A stretch of 64,000 bases of DNA from Fulvimarina manganoxydans (GTDB lineage: Bacteria; Pseudomonadota; Alphaproteobacteria; Rhizobiales; Rhizobiaceae): assembly GCF_900176465.1 (NCBI RefSeq), contig NZ_FWXR01000011.1, positions 82,594 through 146,593 on the forward strand. Reading direction: 5' to 3'. Within the stretch, counting starts at the first letter, position 1. Each line of letters opens with the position of its first letter. The translations under genes and the position numbers were made by a program. Of this stretch, positions 43,231 to 51,746 are shown piece after piece. The notes under the pieces are model-generated. The model searched no databases and was not told the DNA's origin. It saw only the letters and a list, made by a program, of their open reading frames with translations.

Positions 43231-44435
43231 CGATCCGGCGGACTGCGCTGATCGCATGGGATTATCCGCCGAGTGCCTCGGGGCTTGCCGTCGCGGCGCG
43301 CGAGATCGCCGAGAGCCTCACGGAAGCCGATGTCGACGTCACCGTCTATACGCTCGATCGCAGCGACCGCAGGGTGGAGAACGGCGTGACGATCGTCGGG
43401 GCTTTGCCCAAGAGGGCGATGATCAGCGGATGGCTGCGGCGGCGCATGGCGCTTGGCCATCTCGTCGCCCCCCGCTGGTTCATGGAGGCGATCGCTCCCG
43501 ATCACAAAGCCGATCCTTTCGATTGCTTGGAGGCGACCAATTGGTACGCGCCGGGCGCGCTGGCGCGGCGACTGCCCGATCTCACCTTCGTCACGCGCCA
43601 TTCGACGCCCGGCGCCTCAACCGGCGCCTTGTCCGGGTCACTTCGGAACCGGATCGATGGCCGGTTCGCCTGCAGGCTGGAGGCGTCAAGCGCGCGCCGA
43701 TCTCATGGCCATATCTTCAACACCGCACCCCATGGCGAGACGGTCAGCCGTCTCTATGAACTGAATCGCGAGACGCCGCGGGCGGTGATCGGGCTTTCGC
43801 TGCCGCCCGAGCGGCTGGCGCGGGCCGCCGGTGCGGCCTATCCCCATCGTGATCGCAACGAAGGCGAGCCCGTCGAACTGCTCTTCGTGGGGCGGGCCGA
43901 AGAGCGAAAAGGCTTCGACTGCCTCCTCTCCGCGATCGAGATCCTGAGCAAGGACGTCGCGTCCGGCGCACTACCGGACTTTCGCCTACGGCTGGTCGGG
44001 ATCGAAGCCGAGCACATCGCAGGGCTCGGTTCGGCGGCAAAGCGTCATGTCGATATGCTGGGTCGGCTCTCTGATCGTGCTCTCGACGAGGCCTATCGAC
44101 AGGCGGATCTCGTCGTCGCGCCGTCGCGCTACGAGTCTTTCGGGCTCGTCTATCAGGAAGCGCTCGCCTTTGGCCGGCCCGTCATCGGCCTTGCGGTCGA
44201 TCCGTCCGCGCGTGAGGTCGTCGGGGCAAGCGGCGCGGGCCTTCTGGCGCAAGAGGCGAGCGGCACGGCCCTTGCCGAGATGCTTCGGCGTGCAATCCGC
44301 GATCCCGCCCTTCGCCTCGACCTCCACCAGCATGCACTGGCCGCCGCCGGACGCTTCAGCCGCAGGAGCCTAGCGGCCGAAACGCTCGCACTCTACAGCG
44401 CGGCGAGCGCCTGGAGGAAACGTCACGGACGATAG
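43227..44435 (+). CDS. Family 4 glycosyltransferase
   Basis: A 402-residue GT-B transferase (AWDYPPSASGLAVAAREIAES; FVGRAEERKGFD; ESFGLVYQEALAFGRPVIG). It is coupled to the preceding GT4 gene, so the two probably act in sequence on one glycan. Its 3' end overlaps the convergent gene at 44423 by 13 nt. Confidence 0.85.
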   Translation: MTIRRTALIAWDYPPSASGLAVAAREIAESLTEADVDVTVYTLDRSDRRVENGVTIVGALPKRAMISGWLRRRMALGHLVAPRWFMEAIAPDHKADPFDCLEATNWYAPGALARRLPDLTFVTRHSTPGASTGALSGSLRNRIDGRFACRLEASSARRSHGHIFNTAPHGETVSRLYELNRETPRAVIGLSLPPERLARAAGAAYPHRDRNEGEPVELLFVGRAEERKGFDCLLSAIEILSKDVASGALPDFRLRLVGIEAEHIAGLGSAAKRHVDMLGRLSDRALDEAYRQADLVVAPSRYESFGLVYQEALAFGRPVIGLAVDPSAREVVGASGAGLLAQEASGTALAEMLRRAIRDPALRLDLHQHALAAAGRFSRRSLAAETLALYSAASAWRKRHGR

Positions 44436-45436
44436 GGCCGCAGAAGGTCGCCGGCCTCGAAGGTGCGACCATGGCCCGGCGACATCGCCTCATAGGCCTT
44501 CGAGCGGGCCTCCACATGGGCGCGCGACAGGCGATGCTCGATGACGAGATTCGGCGCGATCATACTGTCCCGCCAGCCGCGCGGGAGGTCGGGGCGCTCA
44601 TGCACCGCTCCGGCATAGCGCACGGCTTTCCGGTTAAGCCGGTATTGGACATCCGGGAAGAGATCGGAGAGACGCCTGTCGACGCGGTTCTCTCGCAAGA
44701 GGCCGACCGAGAGGGTGCCGGCCTGATCGGCATAGGCCGCCACATGCCCGACCGATCCAAGGGCTGATTGGGCGAGCTCTTCGTCGGCGTCGAGCTGCAG
44801 CACCCAGTCATAAAGCGCCAGATCCTGGCCGGCATTGCGCTGGGCGGCGAAATGGCCGGCGAGGGGGCGGGCGGCGAGACGCGGGCCACCCGGTTGGGTC
44901 ATTCCGGGAGCGATCGCCTCGCCATCGATCAAGAGAACGATATCCGCAAAACAGGGCGCCAGCCTTTCGACGAGGCTCGTCAGCGCGCTCACATCACCAG
45001 GGCGGCAGAGGATTATGACCGAAACCGGTACGGGTTCGATGTCCCCCAAGGGAACGAGTTTCGCTTGGGCAGGAAGCTTCGTGTAGGGTGCTTTGAGCGC
45101 GTTCCACTGGGCCGCATCGGCGGGGATCGCCGCTAGGGTCTTCGAGAGTGCGAGCGTGCGAAGGGCATAGCTTTCCAGAAAAACCGGATCGTCCGCTGAG
45201 AGGGCGAAGACTTCGTCCTCAAGCCGTTCGGCAAGGACGCTGCGGACCTCGCCGGCGATCCATGCGGACGAACGCGCGAGCGAGGCGCCATCCGACCCAT
45301 TCGCATCGGCCTGAAGCGCACCCCTTTCGGCGATGAGGCCGCAGTGGCTGCATTCGAGGGCGTTTGGTCGACCCAGCGCCTGACATCTCTCGGTTGGACG
45401 GAAATCGCGGGCCCGGCAGGAAGGGCAACGTGTCAT
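44423..45436 (-). CDS. Family 2-type glycosyltransferase with N-terminal zinc ribbon
   Basis: A 337-residue protein. The first 30 residues carry two CxxC knuckles (TRCPSCRAR and LECSHCGL), a zinc-ribbon-like module. The rest resembles a GT2 domain (VPVSVIILCRPGD; WVLQLDADEEL as the DxD region). ATG 45436 has TTGAGG 7 nt upstream; the frame is open back to 45535. The Cys module is unusual for a bacterial GT2. Confidence 0.75.
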   Translation of the reverse strand: MTRCPSCRARDFRPTERCQALGRPNALECSHCGLIAERGALQADANGSDGASLARSSAWIAGEVRSVLAERLEDEVFALSADDPVFLESYALRTLALSKTLAAIPADAAQWNALKAPYTKLPAQAKLVPLGDIEPVPVSVIILCRPGDVSALTSLVERLAPCFADIVLLIDGEAIAPGMTQPGGPRLAARPLAGHFAAQRNAGQDLALYDWVLQLDADEELAQSALGSVGHVAAYADQAGTLSVGLLRENRVDRRLSDLFPDVQYRLNRKAVRYAGAVHERPDLPRGWRDSMIAPNLVIEHRLSRAHVEARSKAYEAMSPGHGRTFEAGDLLRPYRP

Positions 45437-45709
45437 GAAAGACCTCAAGATGAGGAACGATCGGAACACGGCGCGACGGGCCGATCGATAGGCGGGCAAT
45501 ACGTTTGATTTTGACAGTCGGCTCGTTCGGACCACCTCTTACCGCGAGAAGCCGCCATCCGGTAGCTTCGATCGCGGAGCTCCCGTCTTGCCGACATCAG
45601 CGCATTGTTCGATCGGGCACGCTCCAGCGGCGCACGGACCCTGTCGAAGACATTCGTTCGTCCGTGCTGCGCGGGGCTCAATGTCGCAAAATTCGGCGAG
45701 GCTCGGCAC

Positions 45710-46756
45710 TTGAACAAACATACCCCCGGTGATTCCGGCCTCTTCTATTGCAGCTTCGATGCGGCTTTCCGATCGGCGCGAGACGGGGGGCTGTTTCGCC
45801 AAATCGGGCAGTTGTACCGGGCGGATGGAACGCTCGGTGCCGATTGGGTCCATTTGATGGATCGCCTTTGCCAGGCGGGGGCGACCAACCTCAATCTCGG
45901 CCGCCTCCTCGAGGGCCATGCGAATGCGGTCCAGCTTGTTCGCCTTTATGGCGATAAAGGTCAGCAGGCATGGCTCGATCGTGCGCTCAGGTCCGATCTC
46001 ATTCTGGGCGTCTGGGGCGCCGACGATGCTGATGCTGCTCGTGTCGAGGTCGTCGATGCCAAACCGACAATGAAGGGCGCCAAACGATACGCCTCGGGGC
46101 TCGGCATGGTCTCGCAAGCCGTCGTGCCGATCGCCGACGAAGCGGGGCATTTGCAACTTTATCTTCTCCCGGTCGAGGCTCCAGATAGGCAAGATGCCTC
46201 CGTCTGGGCGGTCAGTGGCATGCAGGATTCCGCATCCGGTCGCTTTTCCTTCGAGGACATGCCGATCGAGGCCGGAATGGTTCTCGGCGCAACCGGCGAC
46301 TACAAGACGGAGCCCTTCTTCGAGGGCGGCATCTGGCGCTGTGCGGCCGTCCATCTAGGTGGCCTCGAAGCCATCCTCTTGATGACGATCAAGCATCTCG
46401 ACCAGAGCGGGCGGCTCGACCATCCGCTGCAGAGCGAACGCCTCGGCCATGGGATCATGCAGGCGCGAACCGCGCGCTTTTGGGTCGAGGATGCCGCGCG
46501 ACGGATCGAGGAGCCACGCAGCGACGAGACGACCGAATTCGCGGTCGCCGCAGCCTCCTATACGCGGCTTCAGGTGGAAGCGAGCGGGCTCGCCGTCATC
46601 GAGATTGCCCGGCGAGCGGTCGGGCTTTCGTCCTTCCGGACCGACCATCCGCTCAATGCCGCGATTTCCGATCTCTCGGTCTATCTGCGCCAAGCCAATC
46701 CCGATGCGCTCCTCCTCCATAAGGTTCGGGCCATGCTGAGGGGATTTGCGCTTTGA
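45710..46756 (+). CDS. Acyl-CoA dehydrogenase-like protein
   Basis: About 348 residues with the acyl-CoA dehydrogenase fold: the helical N-domain (GATNLNLGRLLEGHANAVQL), central beta domain (LILGVWGADD; GAKRYASGLGMVSQAVV) and helical C-domain. Canonical catalytic residues are not obvious. The frame is open from a TTG at 45605; TTG 45710, preceded by GGCGAGG, is a better match to the family start. The stop overlaps the next gene's TTG. It probably acts on a precursor with the PIG-L/methyltransferase enzyme. Confidence 0.72.
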   Translation: MNKHTPGDSGLFYCSFDAAFRSARDGGLFRQIGQLYRADGTLGADWVHLMDRLCQAGATNLNLGRLLEGHANAVQLVRLYGDKGQQAWLDRALRSDLILGVWGADDADAARVEVVDAKPTMKGAKRYASGLGMVSQAVVPIADEAGHLQLYLLPVEAPDRQDASVWAVSGMQDSASGRFSFEDMPIEAGMVLGATGDYKTEPFFEGGIWRCAAVHLGGLEAILLMTIKHLDQSGRLDHPLQSERLGHGIMQARTARFWVEDAARRIEEPRSDETTEFAVAAASYTRLQVEASGLAVIEIARRAVGLSSFRTDHPLNAAISDLSVYLRQANPDALLLHKVRAMLRGFAL

Positions 46757-48111
46757 GCGACACCTATGCGCACTGGCTGGCGCGATGCGCAAAAGCGCCT
46801 TCGACGAAGGCCCATCGTCTTCTCGGGACAGGAGGCCTCGTCGTCATCGCGCCGCATCCCGACGATGAAACCTTAGGGGCGTCGGCGCTCCTGTCTGAGG
46901 CCGCCCAAAGCGGCCGACCGGTCGGCATCGTCGCCCTGACCGATGGCGAGGCATCGCACCCCGGCTCGAAGGCCTTTCCCCGTGAGCGCCTCGCGGAGGT
47001 CAGGCGGTCCGAGCAGGAGGCCGCCTTGACGGCACTCGGGCTGCGCCAGGTCCGCTGGCTTCGTCTCTCCCTTCCCGATGGGGGTGCGGGCCGCGATCCG
47101 CGATGGGCCGATGCGCCCGCACGGATCGCCGCGTTCTGCCATGCGATCGGGGCGGAAACTCTGTCCGCGCCCCATCCGGGCGATCCCCATCCCGACCATC
47201 ACGCGGCGGCCGCGCTTGCTGAAGAGGTGCGAACCCTGAGGCCCGATCTTCGCCTGCTCTTCTACCAAGTCTGGTCGATGCGGCTTTCGGGAGAGGCCCC
47301 TTATCGACATGAACAACTCCTGCCCTTCGGAATTGCCACCGATCCTGAGGCAAAGAGACGAGCGATCGCCTGTCATGCCTCCCAGCTCGGCCAGCTGATC
47401 GCCGACGATCCCGATGGTTTCGTGCTGCCGGACTGGTTTTTGACGGCGCAGGCCGCTCCGCGGGAGATCCATGCGCTCGCCCCGATGAGGGGGACGGTCC
47501 CGCCACCGTCCCATTTTGCCGCGCTCTATGCCGATGGCGGCGATCCCTGGCATGTGCGTTCGTCACGCTACGAAGCGGCGAAGCGGGCGGACAATTGCGA
47601 TCAACTGAAGGGGCGAACCTATCGAGCGGGCCTCGATATCGGCTGCGGGGAGGGGCATCTGTCCCGCGCACTGATCGAAAGCGGGATCGCGCTCGGTGTG
47701 ACGGGCATCGATCGGGAGGGGGCGATCGTGGAACGCGCGAGCGCGGTCCATGCGGATCTTGCCTCGTTGACGTTTCGGAGCGGGTCCTTGCCGGACGATC
47801 TGCCCGATGGTCCCTTCGACCTCGTGGTCATGTCCGAAGTTCTGTATTTCCTCGACGAACAGGGCCTTTCGGCCCTCGCGACGAAGGTGGAGAAGCGTCT
47901 TGCCCCCGGCGCCGATCTTCTGATCGTCAGCTATCGCGGCAAGACAGGGACACCGCTATCGGGGCGCCAATCCCACGATCTTCTCGTCGCTCTCTTCGGC
48001 GAGACGCTGCGATCGATCAGTCTGCGAGAGAGGGAAAGCTACCGGGCGGAGCTTTTGCGATTTCGTCGCGAAGCCGAAGAAGGCTGGGCAGACACCGCGC
48101 CATCTCGCTGA
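46753..48111 (+). CDS. PIG-L deacetylase / class I SAM methyltransferase fusion
   Basis: A 452-residue two-domain protein. Residues 25-245 are a PIG-L/LmbE zinc deacetylase (APHPDDETLGA; HPDHHAAAAL). Residues 255-440 are a Rossmann methyltransferase (LDIGCGEGHLSRAL; VVMSEVLYFL) resembling the NodS type. It may de-N-acetylate a sugar and then N-methylate it. The start is a TTG overlapping the preceding stop. Its 3' end overlaps the convergent GT2 gene by 95 nt. Confidence 0.85.
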   Translation: MSDTYAHWLARCAKAPSTKAHRLLGTGGLVVIAPHPDDETLGASALLSEAAQSGRPVGIVALTDGEASHPGSKAFPRERLAEVRRSEQEAALTALGLRQVRWLRLSLPDGGAGRDPRWADAPARIAAFCHAIGAETLSAPHPGDPHPDHHAAAALAEEVRTLRPDLRLLFYQVWSMRLSGEAPYRHEQLLPFGIATDPEAKRRAIACHASQLGQLIADDPDGFVLPDWFLTAQAAPREIHALAPMRGTVPPPSHFAALYADGGDPWHVRSSRYEAAKRADNCDQLKGRTYRAGLDIGCGEGHLSRALIESGIALGVTGIDREGAIVERASAVHADLASLTFRSGSLPDDLPDGPFDLVVMSEVLYFLDEQGLSALATKVEKRLAPGADLLIVSYRGKTGTPLSGRQSHDLLVALFGETLRSISLRERESYRAELLRFRREAEEGWADTAPSR

Positions 48112-49165
48112 AGCGCAAGCGCTCCCGCGCCAGGGATGGGAGCTCCGCTTCGGCGTGGAACCACGCCATCTTGCGGTCCGACCAACAGGCGAGTTCGCCG
48201 GCGCGCTCCGGCGTCAATCCACCGGCGACAAGGGCTTCGGTAACCGCCTCTCGCCGCACGCCCTCTTCGACCAGCCGGCGCATTCGCAATCGTTGCAAGA
48301 GGTGCCGGGGCGTCTCCAGCGCTTCATCCACCAAAGGATCGGTTTCCGTCCGATTGCGCAGGAGTTCCGCAGCGAGCCCGCCAGTCGCCGGACGATCGAG
48401 ACGGCACGAGGTCTCGACGCGGGGACCGTCGGCATAGGAAATGCGGAGCCCATGCGCCTCGCATCGCCGGCGCAAGGCGCGATCCTCGCCAAAGGCGACG
48501 AGCGGGATCGGCCCGGCCTTTCCATAGGCCTCGGAGGTGATCGCGAAATTCGCCCCGCCGATATTGCCGTGATGGGGAAAGGGGTTGGCCGGATCGGGAA
48601 AACACAGCGCGCCGATTTCACGGCTCGCATCGCGATAGGCGCGGATCGCGGCATCGCGTTGCGGATCGGCCGGCGGCAGACGTGCTGCTTCCTCCGGCAG
48701 AAAGCCGATCCGTCCGCAGACGAGATCGAAGTCCGCCTCGAAACAGGCGTCATAGGCTCGAAGGAGCCCCGGACAGACCAGCGTATCGCCGTCGGTTGAG
48801 AAAAGCCGAGCGTTTGGGGCTATCGACAGAGCGAGTGCGAAAGCCAAAGCTCTGGCTCGTGGCGCACTGCCTAGTCCTTCCTGCCACCGAACCGTAACGG
48901 CCGTCGCGGCGCATTCGCCTCGCGCGATCTGTCCCGTCACGATCTCGGCGCTCTCATCGTCGCTGTCATTGATGAGGACGAGACTGTGGGCGGCCCGAGC
49001 GAACTCCCCGTTCAAGGCCGCAAGACACCGACCAATATGCGCTGCCTCGTTGCGCACAGGGATGCAGGCGGCATAGCGAACCGCTCCTTCCGCGATAGGA
49101 GGGCCTTCGACACCCAAGAGACGAGCCCCATGCCCTGCCAAGATCTCGCCGATCCGCCCCGCCAT
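48017..49165 (-). CDS. Family 2 glycosyltransferase
   Basis: A 382-residue GT2 protein (ACIPVRNEAAHIGRCLAAL; FSTDGDTLVCPGLL as the DxD region; GGANFAI and GEDRALRRR). ATG 49165 (MAGRIGEIL) is taken. The frame is open to 49339, but the extra N-terminus reads through the tRNA fragment and is not credible. It is convergent with the PIG-L/methyltransferase gene. The trio acyl-CoA dehydrogenase, PIG-L-methyltransferase and GT2 is also seen together in other alphaproteobacteria. Confidence 0.82.
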   Translation of the reverse strand: MAGRIGEILAGHGARLLGVEGPPIAEGAVRYAACIPVRNEAAHIGRCLAALNGEFARAAHSLVLINDSDDESAEIVTGQIARGECAATAVTVRWQEGLGSAPRARALAFALALSIAPNARLFSTDGDTLVCPGLLRAYDACFEADFDLVCGRIGFLPEEAARLPPADPQRDAAIRAYRDASREIGALCFPDPANPFPHHGNIGGANFAITSEAYGKAGPIPLVAFGEDRALRRRCEAHGLRISYADGPRVETSCRLDRPATGGLAAELLRNRTETDPLVDEALETPRHLLQRLRMRRLVEEGVRREAVTEALVAGGLTPERAGELACWSDRKMAWFHAEAELPSLARERLRFSEMARCLPSLLRLRDEIAKAPPGSFPSLAD

Positions 49166-49306
49166 TGCGCTCGCTCTGCCACTGCCATCGACCGGAAAGA
49201 GGGACCCGATCTTTGGAAATTCCCATGCGATAACAAAGTCTAGACGGTCGACCGCGGTTCCGTTGAGGAGGTGGCAGGCAGGTGCTGATTTTGCAAAGGG
49301 ACGAGG

Positions 49307-49351
49307 TGGTGGCGGAGGAGGAACTCGAACCCCCGACACGCGGATTATGAT
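49307..49351 (-). other. 3' fragment of a tRNA gene, anticodon CAT (probable att site)
   Basis: Read on the minus strand, the segment gives an anticodon loop (ATCATAA, anticodon CAT), 3' anticodon strand TCCGC, variable loop GTGTC, T-arm GGGGG-TTCGAGT-TCCTC, acceptor strand CTCCGCC, A73 and encoded CCA. The 5' half is missing: bases 5' of the loop do not pair with TCCGC. The T-arm has T where C61 is expected. This is what remains at one junction after site-specific integration into a tRNA 3' end. Confidence 0.75.
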
Positions 49352-49463
49352 TTGGATCGTATCAGTCTAAGTGTTTGAGGTTTTTAGAGAAGTTTTCGAC
49401 TGAGTCCGGTCTGCGCTTCACTCGATAGCAACCCGTTAAGCAACCTTTCAGTCAACATTACAT

Positions 49464-49631
49464 CTATGGGTGTACGCCAGTGCGGGCCGGCAACTCCAGT
49501 GCGCCCCGCTCTTCGCGATCCATCGAGGTCGGTTTGGACGAGGTCCGAGGCGTCTTGGCCGGGCGCTGCTGGCGCAGCACCAGATCGATCAACTCGTCCT
49601 TCGAAAGCCGCTGCAAATCAGACCGCTCCAT
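49464..49631 (-). pseudogene. IS66-type transposase, N-terminal fragment
   Basis: A 55-residue remnant beginning [17 protein letters not shown], then RTSSKPTSMDREER. This matches the N-terminus of IS66-type transposases, which carry an RxSSKPPS-like motif. The reading stops at 49464 and no catalytic domain remains. Confidence 0.6.
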
Positions 49632-49675
49632 GCCGACATGGATTCAGCGAATTCAGCCGTTGGCAAGGGGGTGGG

Positions 49676-49915
49676 TAATTGCACGGTGGAAACCGGCGGG
49701 AAGTCCTTCGGTAGTATCCGCCACTGGCAGCCCATCGAGAGCAGATACAGGATTGCGTTTGCCACCTCGCGCAGATCGGCACTGCGTGGCCTACCCGGAC
49801 GTCGCGGTGGTGGCAGGAACGGCGCCAACAACTCCCATTCCCGATCCGTCAAGTCGCTTGCGTATCGCTGGCTCAGGCGGGCATGCTCACGCCGAGCGGT
49901 ATCAGTCCAGTGCAT
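49676..49915 (-). pseudogene. IS5-family transposase, N-terminal fragment
   Basis: About 80 residues of the DUF4096 N-terminal domain of IS5-type transposases ([20 protein letters not shown], then [17 protein letters not shown]). After the Gln the sequence leaves the family and runs into the IS66-type fragment. The element is truncated and has no DDE domain. Confidence 0.75.
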
Positions 49916-49992
49916 CGTGACCTCGTCATTCTTCTCAAACCGACGTGAATCACAACCTGCTGATATCGCTGAACCCATTTTGGGTCGGGCAC

Positions 49993-51114
49993 TTAGAGCA
50001 GTTGTGTATAAGGGTTCACTTCAAAAGCTCTGGCAAGTTGGACCATGCTGGCTTGGCGGCTGACGCCCATCTTGGCGTAAATATTCTTTAAATGAACCCT
50101 GGCAGTATTCTGTGTGATGTGAGCTCGCCGGGCGACGTCAGCAACGGTCCCTCCGTGTACGAAATCTCTTACGATCCTAGCCTCCGCTTCTGTTAGAGAG
50201 TAGAACTTGCGCATCGTATTGAGATCGAGCAGTGGCGGCGCGCTCAAATCTTCGATCACCATTTTGCATTCGGGTCCAGCAAAAAATCCAAGTTCGCTCG
50301 TAATGGGCGATGGAGCAATGTGAATACGCAATGGGAATTGATTCAGACGTCTTCGTACTACGAACATAGGATTTGTTTGATGTTGTTTGATTTGCCGAGG
50401 CGACATCTGATGAACGATGCACTCTACTAATGACGCCTCCGATGAACAAAATTTACCCATGGCGTCGATCCAAATGCCGTCACCGAGGGTTAGTAGTTTT
50501 TTGGCGAAATGGTTCATTTGCTTGACAGTGCGGTTTTCGTGAATGCTGATGAACCCAAGCTCCGATGGAACTTGCGAAAGCTGCAAGCCACCATGCTGCT
50601 TTTTCTTGCGATATAAGCTAAAAGCTTTTGCTAAGTGAGGGACAAGTGCTTGTAGTATTAGCATTCCTTCGGCGATTTGGCTTTCGTTTTCGTCCCCAGT
50701 TGTAACGCTTAGAAGCAAATTTCGAGATTCTTCTCTCCAAATTGTAACCCCGATTGCTGACCTAATTTCCTGGGGTTGCAAAAAGTCCGCGTAATACTCA
50801 GTTTTCCGAAGCGCATCTTTTGCGAGCATATAATCTGCAGAAACCGCGAGCCCCAATTGTCGTGTTGCCGCTCCAGGCATCCAAGGGTTTACTGCGGAAT
50901 AGTATTCGCTGTATTGCTGCAAATATTTTTCTTCAATGCCCGAAGTGATTGTAAACGCCCCAGAGCCCGCTCGCTCGTCATGAAAAAAAAGCGTCGCCTT
51001 GCCATCGTTAAGGCATTTAGATAGCTGATCAAGAAAAAACTGCCAGCTGTGATTGCCCAAAACACAATCATAAACCAGATGGATCAATTCGTCTTTGGTC
51101 GTTTGAAAATCCAT
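49993..51114 (-). CDS. LuxR-family transcriptional regulator, AT-rich
   Basis: A 373-residue protein. The C-terminal GerE helix-turn-helix is clear ([38 protein letters not shown]). The N-terminal 290 residues have no recognisable autoinducer or receiver domain. Base composition is much more AT-rich than anything else in the window, and codon use differs, so it is a foreign gene. ATG 51114 is the best start; GGAGAAG lies rather far upstream (about 14 nt). No luxI homologue is nearby. Confidence 0.82.
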   Translation of the reverse strand: MDFQTTKDELIHLVYDCVLGNHSWQFFLDQLSKCLNDGKATLFFHDERAGSGAFTITSGIEEKYLQQYSEYYSAVNPWMPGAATRQLGLAVSADYMLAKDALRKTEYYADFLQPQEIRSAIGVTIWREESRNLLLSVTTGDENESQIAEGMLILQALVPHLAKAFSLYRKKKQHGGLQLSQVPSELGFISIHENRTVKQMNHFAKKLLTLGDGIWIDAMGKFCSSEASLVECIVHQMSPRQIKQHQTNPMFVVRRRLNQFPLRIHIAPSPITSELGFFAGPECKMVIEDLSAPPLLDLNTMRKFYSLTEAEARIVRDFVHGGTVADVARRAHITQNTARVHLKNIYAKMGVSRQASMVQLARAFEVNPYTQLL

Positions 51115-51746
51115 TCGTATTAAGCTTGCTTCTCCCGGTCCGTAAAAAAGCATATCAGGGCGGATTAGCAAATCAACCGCTGAGGACTTGGTGAGTGACG
51201 CCCTGACCGGTTTGATAGGCCGCATAAAGTGGGTGCGGACCTCGCCAATGAGGCTTCTACGATCCGCGCGCTCGTGATGGGTGTGATGTGAACAGAGCTG
51301 TCGTTTAGTTATGATTATCGCTCGGCATATTTATGCGGCGGTATCGGCGAATGGGCCTCGGACCTGAAGGATCGGCCGCTCCTGGCATGCGAACGGAGCC
51401 TTTCCGCTCTTCATGAAATGCCAAACCCGAACATCATGAAATCCGCATTCTATGACCTTCTTGGTCGTCGATGCAGTAAGATGTTGATCGCGCAATGGCT
51501 TTGAAATCGACGCTTGAGCGGTCGCTCTACCCCTTCTCTCAAGCATTGTCCGACATGAAAGTTAGGTCATAGAGTTGGGGAGGATTGAAATTTCCAATCC
51601 TCCCCTTCTTCATATTGGGAACTATGCTCAACCAGCCTGTTCGATCCCATCACAATGCGATTGAAAGATAGCCGATTTGAGGATTCGTGCTTTCATCAAC
51701 GGATTGTGCCGAGCGGCCCTTCGAACCGACCGCTGCGTTTGACCGA
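51115..51746. other. Island gap of about 630 nt
   Basis: No gene is supported. One 71-residue minus-strand frame (51331-51546) lacks a ribosome-binding site and family character. Apart from the hairpin at 51577, I see nothing definable. Confidence 0.35.
51577..51605. terminator. Perfect 11-bp hairpin beyond the MCP gene
   Basis: GGGGAGGATTG (51577-51587) pairs with CAATCCTCCCC (51595-51605) around AAATTTC. T-rich sequence follows on the + strand (TTCTTCATATT). It lies 142 nt beyond the MCP stop on the minus strand and may end that transcript. Confidence 0.5.

Noticed and set aside
48017..49339. Longer start for the GT2 gene giving 440 residues
   Set aside because: The added N-terminus is a translation of the tRNA fragment and spacer (Pro-rich run); ATG 49165 gives the family-like start.
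51331..51546. 71-codon minus-strand frame in the island gap
   Set aside because: No ribosome-binding site and no recognisable fold or neighbour logic; could be revisited if homologues exist.
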